A DNA stretch of 64,000 bases from Stappia stellulata DSM 5886 (GTDB lineage Bacteria; Pseudomonadota; Alphaproteobacteria; Rhizobiales; Stappiaceae): positions 248,001-312,000 of the forward strand of contig NZ_AUIM01000012.1 of NCBI RefSeq assembly GCF_000423705.1. The letters run 5' to 3'. Of this stretch, positions 45,790 through 54,057 are shown piece by piece. The stretch's first letter is position 1; the number at the start of each line of letters is the position of its first letter. Below the pieces are notes generated by a model, which was not told the DNA's origin, searched no databases, and worked only from the letters and a program-made list of their open reading frames with translations. A program made the position numbers and the translations under genes.

Positions 45790-45800
45790 GAACCGCGCAT
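45784..45800 (+). promoter_or_regulatory. Upstream activator site 2 of the sigma-54 regulon
   Basis: GCGTGAGAACCGCGCAT, differing from the element at 37955 in two positions that weaken the palindrome on the right side. It overlaps the stop codon of the activator gene (TGA 45787-45789) and starts exactly 109 bases before the GG of promoter P2. Confidence 0.7.
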
Positions 45801-45890
45801 GAGCGCGGGCAAAAAGCGCGCGTTCCGCGCCTTGCGACGGTTGCTTTGAATAAGTCTATGTAATTACAGTTATTTTTTCTTATCGTGGGA

Positions 45891-45907
45891 TTGGCATGCT
45901 CCCTGCA
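45891..45907 (+). promoter_or_regulatory. Sigma-54 promoter P2 of the AtuA/DUF4387 genes
   Basis: TTGGCATGCTCCCTGCA: GG at 45893-45894, GC at 45905-45906, ten bases between, and the TGGCATGC core identical to P1. Transcription should start near 45918, 28 bases before the AtuA-like gene. The stretch 45847-45882 is very AT-rich, as expected for an IHF-bent spacer. Confidence 0.82.
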
Positions 45908-45945
45908 TTCGGTCGGTTGGAACATTCAGACCGGAGAACTCAGAC

Positions 45946-47328
45946 ATGACGAACTCGCTCAAGGTCATTTGCCCGAACGGGCATCTGGGCTTCGCGCCGC
46001 TCAAGACGGAGAGCTTTCAAATCGCCGTCGAGGCCGGCACCGACTATATCGCCGCCGACTCCGGCAGCGACGACATCGGTCCGGTTCCCCTTGGCAGCGA
46101 CACATGCGCCAGCCCCCGCGCCTGGCAGGAGCACGACCTGGAGGTCATGCTGCTGGCGGCCCGGCGGACCGGGAAGCCGATGATCATCGGATCGGCCGGC
46201 GACACGGGCACCAACAGCCGGGTCGACATGTATGTGCAGATCATCCGCGATCTCGCCCGCAAGCATGACCTCGCACCGTTCCGCCTCGGCTGGTTCTACT
46301 CCGAGGTCGACAAGGAGACCGTGCGCGCCAGCATGCTGGGCGGATCGCCGGTACGCGGACTGGACGGCCGTCCGGACCTCGACGAGGCCGAGCTTGACGC
46401 GACCGACCGCATCGTCGCCATGGCGGGCGTGCATCCGTTCCGCGTCCTGCTGGAGGAGGGGTGCGACGTCATTATCGGCGGACGCTCGTCCGACAGCGCG
46501 ATCTTCGCCGCAGCCGCCCTGCACGAGGGCTTTCCCGACGCCCAGGCCTACTATCTTGGCAAGGTCCTGGAATGTGCGTCCTTCTGCGCCGAACCCTATG
46601 GCGCGAAGGAAACCGTGATGGGCGAGATCACGCCGGAGTTTGTCGAGGTGACCGCGATGCACCCCGGGCAGCGCTGCACCGTCGCCTCGGTCGCCGGACA
46701 TGCCATGTACGAGCGCTCCAACCCGTTCCACGAGTATGTCGCCGGCGGTCTTCTCGACATGACCGACTGCCGCTACGAGCAGGTCAGCGAGAAGACCACC
46801 CGCGTCGCGGGAATGAAATTCGTCCCGGCGGAAGAGTTCCGCGTCAAGCTGGAAGGCTCGGGGCGGCTCGGCGAACGCTTCGTCGGCATGGCCGGCATTC
46901 GCGACCCCTACACGATCGCCAATGTCGATGCGGTGATCGAATGGGCCCGCACGCAGGTGCGCGAGCGCTTCGGCGACGAGGGCTGGGAGCTGCACTACAA
47001 CGTCTTCGGCCGCAACGGCATCATGGGCGAAATGGAGCCGTTGAAGGACAAGCCGGCCCATGAGCTTCTGATCGTCGTGCAGGGCGTGGCGCCGACCCGC
47101 GAGATGGCCGAGGAACTGACGATCACCGGCACGCGGCAGCTGTTCTATGCCCGCCTGCCCGAGGTCAAGGGCACGGCCGGCGGCGTTTCCTTCGTCTTCG
47201 ACGAGGTGATGGAGGCAAGCCCCGGCTGTCGCTGGACCCTGAACCACACCATGGCGGTCAACGACCCGCTCGCCCTCTTCCCCACCCACAGCGAGATCGT
47301 CGGCTCCGACGTTCTGGAGACTGCATGA
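45946..47328 (+). CDS. AtuA-like protein (acyclic terpene utilisation family, DUF1446)
   Basis: 460 residues, soluble. DUF1446/AtuA family: ICPNGHLGFAPLKTESFQIA (about 8-27), DYIAADSGSDDIGPVPLGSD (about 33-52), IIGSAGDTGTNSRVDMYVQI (about 80-99), GVHPFRVLLEEGCDVIIGGR (about 161-180), NVFGRNGIMGEMEPLKDKPA (about 355-374). The biochemical activity is not settled; homologues lie in acyclic-terpene and organic-acid degradation operons and usually come with a DUF4387 protein, as here. Driven by sigma-54 promoter P2 and overlapping the DUF4387 gene by four bases. Confidence 0.88.
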   Translation: MTNSLKVICPNGHLGFAPLKTESFQIAVEAGTDYIAADSGSDDIGPVPLGSDTCASPRAWQEHDLEVMLLAARRTGKPMIIGSAGDTGTNSRVDMYVQIIRDLARKHDLAPFRLGWFYSEVDKETVRASMLGGSPVRGLDGRPDLDEAELDATDRIVAMAGVHPFRVLLEEGCDVIIGGRSSDSAIFAAAALHEGFPDAQAYYLGKVLECASFCAEPYGAKETVMGEITPEFVEVTAMHPGQRCTVASVAGHAMYERSNPFHEYVAGGLLDMTDCRYEQVSEKTTRVAGMKFVPAEEFRVKLEGSGRLGERFVGMAGIRDPYTIANVDAVIEWARTQVRERFGDEGWELHYNVFGRNGIMGEMEPLKDKPAHELLIVVQGVAPTREMAEELTITGTRQLFYARLPEVKGTAGGVSFVFDEVMEASPGCRWTLNHTMAVNDPLALFPTHSEIVGSDVLETA

Positions 47329-47654
47329 TGACGACGAAAAAGCTCTCCGAACTGGCCAAGACCATCCGGTCGAAGAACGCGGGCACGGACAAGATCACCT
47401 TCGACGTGATCTTCCGCGAGCGCGATGTCTACGAGACGGTGAAGCGTTCCGGCGCGCTGACGCGGGAAAGCGTCAGCGCCCTGTTCGGCATCGGTGACAA
47501 CCGCATCACCGATTTCGTCGAATACGATCCGGCCTATGCGATCAAGTTCACCATCCTGCGTCCGCGCCCGAGCGGAAGCCCGGGCGATCCGGATATCTTC
47601 GGCGCGCAGCAATATGCGCCGCTGCTGGATGTGGACGTGAACGTCGACGCCTGA
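47325..47654 (+). CDS. DUF4387-domain protein
   Basis: 109 residues (ATG at 47325; a second in-frame ATG at 47328). The whole protein is a DUF4387 domain: LSELAKTIRSKNAGTDKITF (about 6-25), DVIFRERDVYETVKRSGALT (about 26-45) and VEYDPAYAIKFTILRPRPSG (about 65-84). It is the usual small companion of AtuA/DUF1446 proteins; a two-subunit complex is likely (inference), and its role is unknown. Translationally coupled by ATGA overlap. Confidence 0.88.
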   Translation: MMTTKKLSELAKTIRSKNAGTDKITFDVIFRERDVYETVKRSGALTRESVSALFGIGDNRITDFVEYDPAYAIKFTILRPRPSGSPGDPDIFGAQQYAPLLDVDVNVDA

Positions 47655-47679
47655 TCGGGCGTTTGGGGACGAAATCCGG

Positions 47680-47702
47680 CGGCGCGGAAAGACCCCGCGC
47701 CG
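47680..47702. terminator. Hairpin between convergent genes
   Basis: CGGCGCGG (47680-47687) and CCGCGCCG (47695-47702), loop of seven bases, in the 51-bp gap between the DUF4387 gene and the LysR gene. No strong T-run, so a weak or bidirectional terminator. Confidence 0.4.
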
Positions 47703-47705
47703 TCG

Positions 47706-48623
47706 TCAGACCGCGTCGCCGGCCGTTTCGCCGGCCGCGTCGCACTTCAGCTCTTCCGCCAGCCAGGCGCGAAAGGCCAAAACCGGCGACTTGTTCTTCC
47801 GTTCGGGCGCCGCGAGCAGATAGTAGCTGCCGGTCGAAATGTCGGTGTCGAAGAGTTCCACCAGCTGGCCTTCCCGGATCTCGCGCGCGACGGAAAGCTG
47901 TGTAGCAAGGGCGATGCCCTGATGGGCGGCGGCCGCGTCCAGCCCGAGGCTCGCGGTCCACAGTTTCGGCCCGGAGAACGGCGCGGCCGGGTCGACGCCG
48001 GCGGCTTTCAGCCAGCGCCGCCACTGGCCGTGATCGCGCTCATGGATCAGCGACTGGCGCGCAAGTGCGCCCAGGCTTGCCGGACGGCCGTTGCGGGCCA
48101 GCCAGAGGGGGCTGGCGACCGGAAACATCCGCGGCGTGACGAGGTGTTCCGCACCCGCAGGCAGCTCGTCGTCGTGGCCGTAGCCGATGAAGAGGTCGGC
48201 TTCATGCGCCGCGAAATCCGGAGGCGTTTCCGTCGCCCGGATCGAGACGTCGAGACCGGGCAGGAGCCGTTCGATCTCCGCAAGCCGGGGGCCGAGCCAA
48301 CGCCCCGCGAGACCCGGCATCGCCCAGACCCTGAGGCTCGTCGGCGCGCCGCGCGGGGCGACGGTTTCGAAGGCGCCCGCCAGGGCGGCAAACGCCGTCT
48401 CGCTGGCTGAAAACACCGCCTGTCCCTCCGTCGTCAGCCGCGCGCCGCGAGGGCCGCGTTCGAGAAGTTTCGCCCCCGCCCAGGCTTCCAGCGCCCGCAG
48501 GTGCCGGCTTACCACCGTATGCGATACCCCGAGTTCGGCAGCGCCCTTGCGGATGCTGCCGGTGTGGCCGACGGCATGAAGCGCGCGCACGAGATGAAGC
48601 GGAGGCAGGGCGGGAAGCGGCAT
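47706..48623 (-). CDS. LysR-family regulator (GcvA-like)
   Basis: 305 residues. HTH at about 9-68 (LHLVRALHAVGHTGSIRKGA, then AELGVSHTVVSRHLRALEAW), effector domain from about 95. The N-terminal order LPPLxxLRAxxAVxxxGS and the later RDHGQWRRWLKAAGVDPA are typical of GcvA/AmpR-type regulators. It is divergent from the GABA aminotransferase gene with 117 bp between, the standard arrangement for a LysR regulator and its target, so I infer control of gabT-gabD-puuD. Confidence 0.9.
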   Translation of the reverse strand: MPLPALPPLHLVRALHAVGHTGSIRKGAAELGVSHTVVSRHLRALEAWAGAKLLERGPRGARLTTEGQAVFSASETAFAALAGAFETVAPRGAPTSLRVWAMPGLAGRWLGPRLAEIERLLPGLDVSIRATETPPDFAAHEADLFIGYGHDDELPAGAEHLVTPRMFPVASPLWLARNGRPASLGALARQSLIHERDHGQWRRWLKAAGVDPAAPFSGPKLWTASLGLDAAAAHQGIALATQLSVAREIREGQLVELFDTDISTGSYYLLAAPERKNKSPVLAFRAWLAEELKCDAAGETAGDAV

Positions 48624-48653
48624 GGCGGAAGGATCCGGGTGGCAAGAGTGGAA

Positions 48654-48671
48654 ACCCTAGTGCACCAGGGT
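48654..48671. promoter_or_regulatory. Imperfect palindrome in the LysR/gabT intergenic region
   Basis: ACCCTAGTGCACCAGGGT is symmetrical except for one mismatched pair around a GTGCAC core, and lies midway between the divergent LysR and gabT genes. It is a reasonable LysR operator candidate. Confidence 0.45.
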
Positions 48672-48740
48672 GGCTGGCGCAATCGCGGCTCCGCTTCCTG
48701 TCGTGCGCTGCTATTGCGATAGGCGACCCCGTGTTCCCGC

Positions 48741-50036
48741 ATGACCGATGGAGCCATCATGACCGCCAAGACCAATGCCGCCTTGCTTGCCCGCCGCAAC
48801 GCCGCCGTCCCGCGCGGCATCGCCAATGCGACCGCGATCTACGCCGAGCGCGCGCTGAACAGCGAGGTCTGGGATGTCGAGGGCCGGCGCTATATCGATT
48901 TCGCCGGCGGCATCGCCGTCTTGAACACCGGCCACCTGCACCCGCGCGTGATCGAGGCCGCGCGCGCCCAGATGGACGCCTATACGCATACGGCGTTCCA
49001 GATCATGCCCTATGAGCCCTATGTGGCGCTCGCGGAGAAGCTGAACGCAGTCGCTCCCATCGATGGCGAGCTGCGCAGCGCGTTCTTCTCCACCGGTGCG
49101 GAGGCGGTCGAAAACGCGATCAAGATCGCCCGCGCGGCAACCGGTCGCCCCGGCGCGATTGCCTTCACCGGCGGCTTTCACGGCCGCACGCATCTGACGA
49201 TGGGCCTGACCGGCAAGGTCGCCCCCTACCGCGAGGGACTGGGCATCGGGCCGGCCGGCATCCACCATCTGCCGTTTCCCTGCGCCGCCGAAGGTGTCAG
49301 CGTCGCCGATACGCTGGCGGCCCTCGACCGGCTGTTTCGCGCCGACATCGCCCCGAAGGACGTCGCGGCGATCATCATCGAGCCGGTGCAGGGCGAGGGC
49401 GGCTTCCATGAGGCGCCGACAGAATTGCTCACAGCGCTTCGCGAGATCGCGACCCGCCACGGCATCGTGCTGATTGCCGACGAGATCCAGTCGGGCATCG
49501 CGCGCACGGGCAAGTGGTTCGCCATCGAGCATTCCGGCGTCGCGCCGGACCTGATCACCGTGGCCAAGTCGCTGGCCGGCGGCTTTCCGCTGTCGGGCGT
49601 CGTCGGACGTGCGGAGATCATGGACAAGGCCGCCCCGGGGAGCCTCGGTGGCACCTATGCCGGCAATCCGGTCGCCTGTGCCGCCGCGCTCGCCGTGCTG
49701 GAGGTGATCGAAGAGGAAGGTCTTCTCAAGCGCGCCGACACCATGGGCGGGCACATCAAGGAGCGGATTTCCGCCTTCGCGAAGACGCCGGCGGGTGCGC
49801 GGATCGACGCTCTGCGCGGCCCGGGCGCGATGATCGCCTTCGATCTGGTGGACGCGGACGGAAAGCCGGATGCGGCGGCGGCCAAGGCTGTGGCCGCGCG
49901 GGCGCTCGACGCCGGGCTGCTGCTGCTCACCTGCGGCATTCACGGCAACACGGTGCGCATCCTCGTGCCGCTGACGGTTTCGGACGCCGTGCTCGACGAA
50001 GGCCTCGGCCTGCTCGAACGCGCCCTTGAATCCTGA
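48741..50036 (+). CDS. gabT: 4-aminobutyrate aminotransferase
   Basis: 431 residues, PLP class III aminotransferase that moves the amino group of GABA (or another omega-amine) to 2-oxoglutarate, giving succinate semialdehyde. Substrate-binding and cofactor motifs: FAGGIAVLNTGHLHPRVIEA (about 54-73), FFSTGAEAVENAIKIARAAT (about 115-134), IIIEPVQGEGGFHEAPTELL (about 213-232), IADEIQSGIARTG (about 247) and the PLP lysine in ITVAKSLAGGFPLSG (about 273-287). ATG 48741 or ATG 48759 (MTAKTNAAL) may start it. It is followed 19 bp later by the semialdehyde dehydrogenase. Confidence 0.94.
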   Translation: MTDGAIMTAKTNAALLARRNAAVPRGIANATAIYAERALNSEVWDVEGRRYIDFAGGIAVLNTGHLHPRVIEAARAQMDAYTHTAFQIMPYEPYVALAEKLNAVAPIDGELRSAFFSTGAEAVENAIKIARAATGRPGAIAFTGGFHGRTHLTMGLTGKVAPYREGLGIGPAGIHHLPFPCAAEGVSVADTLAALDRLFRADIAPKDVAAIIIEPVQGEGGFHEAPTELLTALREIATRHGIVLIADEIQSGIARTGKWFAIEHSGVAPDLITVAKSLAGGFPLSGVVGRAEIMDKAAPGSLGGTYAGNPVACAAALAVLEVIEEEGLLKRADTMGGHIKERISAFAKTPAGARIDALRGPGAMIAFDLVDADGKPDAAAAKAVAARALDAGLLLLTCGIHGNTVRILVPLTVSDAVLDEGLGLLERALES

Positions 50037-50055
50037 ACGAAACGGAGCTGACGCA

Positions 50056-51507
50056 ATGGCTGACACATCCTATGCAAGCGTTCTGGAAACCCGTTGCCTG
50101 GTCGCAGGCGCTTGGGAGGGCGCGGGCGAGACTCCGGTCACGGACCCGGCGCGCGGCGAGGTGATCGCCCATGTGCCGCACCTGGGTGCGGAGGCGGCCG
50201 GGCGGGCCGTGGACGCGGCCTCCGCCGCACTCGATGGCTGGGGCGCCGAACCTGTGAAGGCGCGTGCGCGCGTTCTGCGGGCCTGGTACGATCTGGTGAT
50301 GGCGAACCGCGATGCGCTTGCCGCTTTGCTGACCGCGGAGCAGGGCAAGCCGCTGGCCGAAGCGCTCGGCGAGATCGACTATGCCGCCTCCTACATCGAG
50401 TTTTACGCAGAGGAAGCAAAGCGCATCCTGGGCGAGGTGATCCCGGCGGCGGCGGGAAACGCCCGCGCGATGGTGCTGCGTCAGCCGATTGGCGTCGTCG
50501 CGGTGATCACGCCCTGGAATTTCCCGGCGGCGATGATCACCCGCAAGGTCGCCCCGGCGCTCGCCTCGGGCTGCACCATCGTGCTGAAGCCGGCGCCCGA
50601 AACGCCGCTGACCGCGCTGGCGCTTGCCCGTCTCGCGGAGCGCGCCGGCGTGCCGGCTGGTGTTCTCAACGTCATCACCGGTGACGCCCCGGCCATCGGC
50701 GATGTGTTCCTGTCGCATCCGGACGTGCGTCTCGTCGGCTTTACCGGCTCGACGGCGGTCGGCAAGCATTTGATGCGCGGAGCCGCCGACGGCATGAAGC
50801 GCGTGGCGCTGGAGCTTGGCGGCAATGCGCCCTTCATCGTCTTCGACGATGCCGATCTCGATGCGGCCGTGACCGGCGTGATCGCTTCCAAGTTCCGCAA
50901 CATGGGCCAGACCTGCGTCTGCGCCAACCGGATCTACGTGCAGGCGGGCGTCCACGACGCCTTCGTCGAGCGGCTTGCCGCCGCCGTTCGTGCGCTCAAG
51001 GTCGGCGACGGGCGCGCGCCCGGCGTGCAGCAGGGGCCGTTGATCAACATGGCCGCGGTGGACAAGGTCGAGGCCCATGTCGCGGATGCGCTGGAAAAGG
51101 GGGCTACGCTCGTCACCGGCGGCAAGCGGCACGCGCTGGGCGGAACCTTCTTCGAGCCGACCGTGGTGACCGGCATGCGCGCCGACATGCAGGCGGCCTG
51201 TTCGGAGACCTTCGGTCCGCTGGCGCCGGTCTTTGCCTTCGAGAGCGAAGCCGAAGTGCTGGCGGCTGCCAACAACAGCGACGCCGGGCTTGCCGCCTAT
51301 TTCTTCACCCGCGACCTGTCGCGGACCTACCGGATGCTGGAGCGGTTGCAGTTCGGCATGGTCGGATGCAACACAGGCGTGCTGTCGTCGGAGCTTGCAC
51401 CCTTCGGCGGCGTCAAGCAGAGCGGAAATGCGCGCGAAGGCTCGCATCACGGCATTGCGGAGTTCACCGAGCTGAAATATGCGGTGCTCGGTGGCCTGGA
51501 GCTTTGA
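50056..51507 (+). CDS. gabD: Succinate-semialdehyde dehydrogenase (NAD(P)+)
   Basis: 483 residues, aldehyde dehydrogenase of the GabD/SSADH type: oxidises succinate semialdehyde to succinate. Family features: ITPWNFPAAMITRKVAPALA (about 151-170), GFTGSTAVGKHLM (about 227), catalytic Glu in LELGGNAPFIVFDDADLDAA (about 252-271), nucleophile Cys in FRNMGQTCVCANRIYV (about 280-295), and ETFGPLAPVFAFESE. It directly follows gabT and precedes the gamma-glutamyl-GABA hydrolase, giving the classic order for GABA and putrescine use. Confidence 0.94.
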   Translation: MADTSYASVLETRCLVAGAWEGAGETPVTDPARGEVIAHVPHLGAEAAGRAVDAASAALDGWGAEPVKARARVLRAWYDLVMANRDALAALLTAEQGKPLAEALGEIDYAASYIEFYAEEAKRILGEVIPAAAGNARAMVLRQPIGVVAVITPWNFPAAMITRKVAPALASGCTIVLKPAPETPLTALALARLAERAGVPAGVLNVITGDAPAIGDVFLSHPDVRLVGFTGSTAVGKHLMRGAADGMKRVALELGGNAPFIVFDDADLDAAVTGVIASKFRNMGQTCVCANRIYVQAGVHDAFVERLAAAVRALKVGDGRAPGVQQGPLINMAAVDKVEAHVADALEKGATLVTGGKRHALGGTFFEPTVVTGMRADMQAACSETFGPLAPVFAFESEAEVLAAANNSDAGLAAYFFTRDLSRTYRMLERLQFGMVGCNTGVLSSELAPFGGVKQSGNAREGSHHGIAEFTELKYAVLGGLEL

Positions 51508-51511
51508 ACCG

Positions 51512-52258
51512 ATGATCAAGACAAAACCCGTGATCGCCGTTATCGCTTGCGTCCGCGAGGTCGAGGGCGAGGCGGCAAGCATCGTCAAGCGGCGCTATCT
51601 CGATGCTGTTGCCCGTTTCTGCGATGCCGTTCCGGTGATCGCGCCTGCGATGGGGTGCGCGGAGGATGCCGCCGCCCTCGTCGCGCGGGTCGACGCCGTG
51701 TTGCTGACCGGCTCGAATTCCAACATCGAGCCGTCGCGTTACGCGCCGGAGATGGCCGGCTCGCCGCCCTACGACCCTGAGCGCGACGAAACCTCCGCCG
51801 CGCTGATCGCGGCGGCGATGGCTGCAAAAAAGCCGCTTTTTGGCGTCTGCCGGGGCTTGCAGGAGATCAATGTCGCGCTCGGCGGTACCCTGGTCGACGA
51901 GCGGGCGGCCGGTCTCGGCGGCCCGTCGCATCACGCGCCCGACGGAGCCGATCTGGCGGAGATGTTTGCCTATGGGCACGAGGCGGTGGCCGAGCCGGGC
52001 GGTGTGATGGAAACCATCGCGGGGGCCAGGCCGGTCCGGATCAACAGCGTCCATTTCCAGCGTGTCGACCGTCTTGCGAGCGGATTGCGCGTCGAGGCGC
52101 GCGCGGCTGACGGCGTTGTCGAGGCGGTGTCGTCGACGCCGGGCGGTCCGCCCGTTCTCGCGGTGCAGTGGCACCCGGAATGGCAGCCCGAGGGACGGGC
52201 GCACGACATGGCCTTCTGGCGTCATGTCGGCCAGGTGACGCGTGCGGCCATGCGGTGA
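51512..52258 (+). CDS. puuD: Gamma-glutamyl-GABA hydrolase (PuuD-like)
   Basis: 248 residues, class I glutamine amidotransferase fold acting as a hydrolase; PuuD removes glutamate from gamma-glutamyl-4-aminobutyrate in the putrescine pathway. Nucleophile Cys in KKPLFGVCRGLQEINVALGG (about 107-126), the Ser/His region VRINSVHFQRVDRLASGL (about 177-194) and the catalytic His/Glu in VLAVQWHPEWQPEG (about 216-229). Start ATG 51512 follows the gabD stop by 4 bases; a longer frame from 51479 overlaps gabD. Context with gabT and gabD is consistent with the pathway. Confidence 0.9.
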   Translation: MIKTKPVIAVIACVREVEGEAASIVKRRYLDAVARFCDAVPVIAPAMGCAEDAAALVARVDAVLLTGSNSNIEPSRYAPEMAGSPPYDPERDETSAALIAAAMAAKKPLFGVCRGLQEINVALGGTLVDERAAGLGGPSHHAPDGADLAEMFAYGHEAVAEPGGVMETIAGARPVRINSVHFQRVDRLASGLRVEARAADGVVEAVSSTPGGPPVLAVQWHPEWQPEGRAHDMAFWRHVGQVTRAAMR

Positions 52259-52292
52259 GCAATTCACCGTATCGATAAAAAAAATCTATCTC

Positions 52293-52309
52293 TCGAATTC
52301 CGCATTCGA
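52293..52309. promoter_or_regulatory. Inverted repeat upstream of the DUF3830/ABC operon
   Basis: TCGAAT-TCCGC-ATTCGA, a perfect 6-bp inverted repeat with a five-base centre, lies 60 bp before the DUF3830 start and just after an AT-rich stretch (52272-52290). It could be the binding site of the LysR regulator encoded at 58294. Confidence 0.45.
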
Positions 52310-52368
52310 ATTGGACACATGGCCGCCGATGCCCTGAAATACTGGTATCTGATAACGGTGAAGGTGCT

Positions 52369-52845
52369 ATGACAGACAAGAAGCTTTATCTCAAATTCAT
52401 CGAGTCTGGCGTTCAGGGGATCATTTCCCTTTATTGGGAAAACGCTCCGGAGACCTGCAAGGCGATCTGGGGTGCGCTTGAGACCCCGATCCAGGTTCCG
52501 GCAAGCCACGCCATCTTTTCGGGTCCCGAAATCATGATGGGTCTGCCTGAAAGCGCCCGCACGTTCGACCCCACGACACTTCCGCCGGAAAACCAGACCG
52601 TCTACCCGGAGCCCGGCGACATGCTGTGGTTCTATCAGCCGAAGAACTTCTTCAAGATCGATCCCGACGAGTTTTGGGAAATCGGCATGTTCTACGGTGT
52701 TGGCGGTCGCACGTTCGGCCCCACCGGCTGGATCCCTTGCACCTATTTTGCCCGGATGACCGAAGGCCTCGACGCCATCGCCGAGCAGTGCAAGCTGATC
52801 CGCAAGGAAGGCATGAAGACGATCGAACTCGGTCGCCTCGTGTAA
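52369..52845 (+). CDS. DUF3830-family protein
   Basis: 158 residues, soluble. It matches the DUF3830 family, whose structures resemble cyclophilin beta-barrels: GIISLYWENAPETCKAIWGA (about 18-37), VPASHAIFSGPEIMMGLPES (about 44-63), NQTVYPEPGDMLWFYQPKNF (about 76-95), YGVGGRTFGPTGWIPCTYFA (about 109-128). Such proteins are commonly encoded beside amino-acid or polyamine ABC transporters and hydrolases; a direct function is unknown. First gene of the ABC/aldehyde-dehydrogenase operon; a strong hairpin follows it. Confidence 0.85.
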   Translation: MTDKKLYLKFIESGVQGIISLYWENAPETCKAIWGALETPIQVPASHAIFSGPEIMMGLPESARTFDPTTLPPENQTVYPEPGDMLWFYQPKNFFKIDPDEFWEIGMFYGVGGRTFGPTGWIPCTYFARMTEGLDAIAEQCKLIRKEGMKTIELGRLV

Positions 52846-52854
52846 TCTGGAAGC

Positions 52855-52885
52855 GGATGCGGCCCGACTGTGCCGGGCCGCATCC
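52855..52885 (+). terminator. Strong intercistronic stem-loop
   Basis: Perfect 12-bp stem GGATGCGGCCCG (52855-52866) / CGGGCCGCATCC (52874-52885), loop ACTGTGC, with no direct T-run. It lies between DUF3830 and the binding-protein gene and probably separates or stabilises the transcripts. Confidence 0.65.
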
Positions 52886-52923
52886 CTCTCGACTGCAAAA
52901 AAAAACCAGAGAGGACCTCTGCC

Positions 52924-53958
52924 ATGAAGGTGATTACGACATTTGCCGCTTCCGGCATCGCGGCGTTGATGGCAACCGGGGCTCTTGCCGCCGGCGAGAC
53001 CATCACGATCAATTCCTTCGGCGGCGCCTACGAAAAAGCGCATCGTCAGTGCATCATCGATCCGTTCGAGAAGGAAACCGGCGCTTCCGTCCAGATCGTG
53101 ACCGCCTATTCCGCGGATGCCTTCGCCCAGCTTCGTGCCCAGAAGGACGCTCCGCAGTTCGACGTCATCCATTTTTCCGGCGGTCAGGAGATCGTCGGCG
53201 CCAAGGAAGGCCTGCTGTCGCCGATCGATCCGGCCAGCCTGTCGAACGCGGCAAACCTCTACGACATCGCCAAGGCGAACCTTGCCGCAGGCGAGGGGCC
53301 GGCCTATTCGATCGCCGCAATCGGCCTTGTCTACAATGCCGAGACCGCACCCGCCAAGCCGGCCAAGTGGACCGACCTCTTCGACGAGTCCTATGCCGAC
53401 CACATCGTGCTGACGGATATTTCCAATGGCTACGGCATGCTGGGCTTCCTGATGCTCAACAAGGTGCGTGGCGGCACGCTGGATGACATCCAGCCGGGTC
53501 TCGACGCCGTGACCGAGCTGCTCGACAATGGCGCCATCGTCGTGTCGACCTCGCCGGAAATCCAGCAGGAGTTCGCCCAGAACGACGCCTGGGTCGCGCC
53601 TTATGCCTCCGACTATGCCTTCACGCTGCGCAAGGCCGGTCTGCCGTCCGCCTTCGTGCAGGGCGAGGAAGGCACGCCGGCGAGCTTCATCACCGCCAAC
53701 CTTGTCGCCGGTCGCGAAAATCAGGACCTGGCGCTGAAGTTCATCGACATGTCGATCTCGCGCGAGGCACAGGAGTGCTTTGCCGGTGCGCTGCGCTACT
53801 CGCCGACCAACAAGACGGTGGAACTGTCCGATGACGTCGCAGCCGATGTCGCTTACGGTGAGGAAGCCGTTGCCGGTCTGCTGCGGTTCGATCCGACGGC
53901 AATCGAGGCGAAGCGCTCGCAATGGGTCGATGCCTGGAACCGGACCATCGCCCGTTAA
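52924..53958 (+). CDS. Polyamine/amino-acid-type ABC binding protein (PotD-like)
   Basis: 344 residues. Signal peptide at 1-22 (MKVITTFAASGIAALMATGA, cut near ALA-AG). Mature family 1 receptor: ITINSFGGAYEKAHRQCIID (about 27-46), VQIVTAYSADAFAQLRAQKD (about 57-76), VIHFSGGQEIVGAKEGLLSP. PotD/PotF-type proteins bind putrescine, spermidine or similar. Flanking gabT/gabD/puuD and an aldehyde dehydrogenase support a polyamine or amino-aldehyde role, but direct evidence is absent. The start at 52924 is just after a purine-rich AGAGAGGA site. Confidence 0.9.
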   Translation: MKVITTFAASGIAALMATGALAAGETITINSFGGAYEKAHRQCIIDPFEKETGASVQIVTAYSADAFAQLRAQKDAPQFDVIHFSGGQEIVGAKEGLLSPIDPASLSNAANLYDIAKANLAAGEGPAYSIAAIGLVYNAETAPAKPAKWTDLFDESYADHIVLTDISNGYGMLGFLMLNKVRGGTLDDIQPGLDAVTELLDNGAIVVSTSPEIQQEFAQNDAWVAPYASDYAFTLRKAGLPSAFVQGEEGTPASFITANLVAGRENQDLALKFIDMSISREAQECFAGALRYSPTNKTVELSDDVAADVAYGEEAVAGLLRFDPTAIEAKRSQWVDAWNRTIAR

Positions 53959-53973
53959 GACCAAATCACACCG

Positions 53974-54007
53974 CACCGCCGCGTGGCCGCCTGGTCATGC
54001 GGCGGTG
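53974..54007 (+). terminator. Intercistronic stem-loop after the binding-protein gene
   Basis: CACCGCCGC (53974-53982) pairs with GCGGCGGTG (53999-54007). Such hairpins behind a binding-protein gene commonly protect its mRNA, so the receptor is made in excess of the permease. Confidence 0.5.
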
Positions 54008-54057
54008 GCTGTTTCAACGACCGACCGGCGCGAGCCGGCGCAAGGCAAGGGACCCCG

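Noticed and set aside
52312-52328. A third possible sigma-54 promoter (TTGGACACATGGCCGCC)
   Set aside because: GG-N10-GC spacing is present, but CA after GG and TT before GC are missing, and the 17-bp enhancer element is not found upstream.
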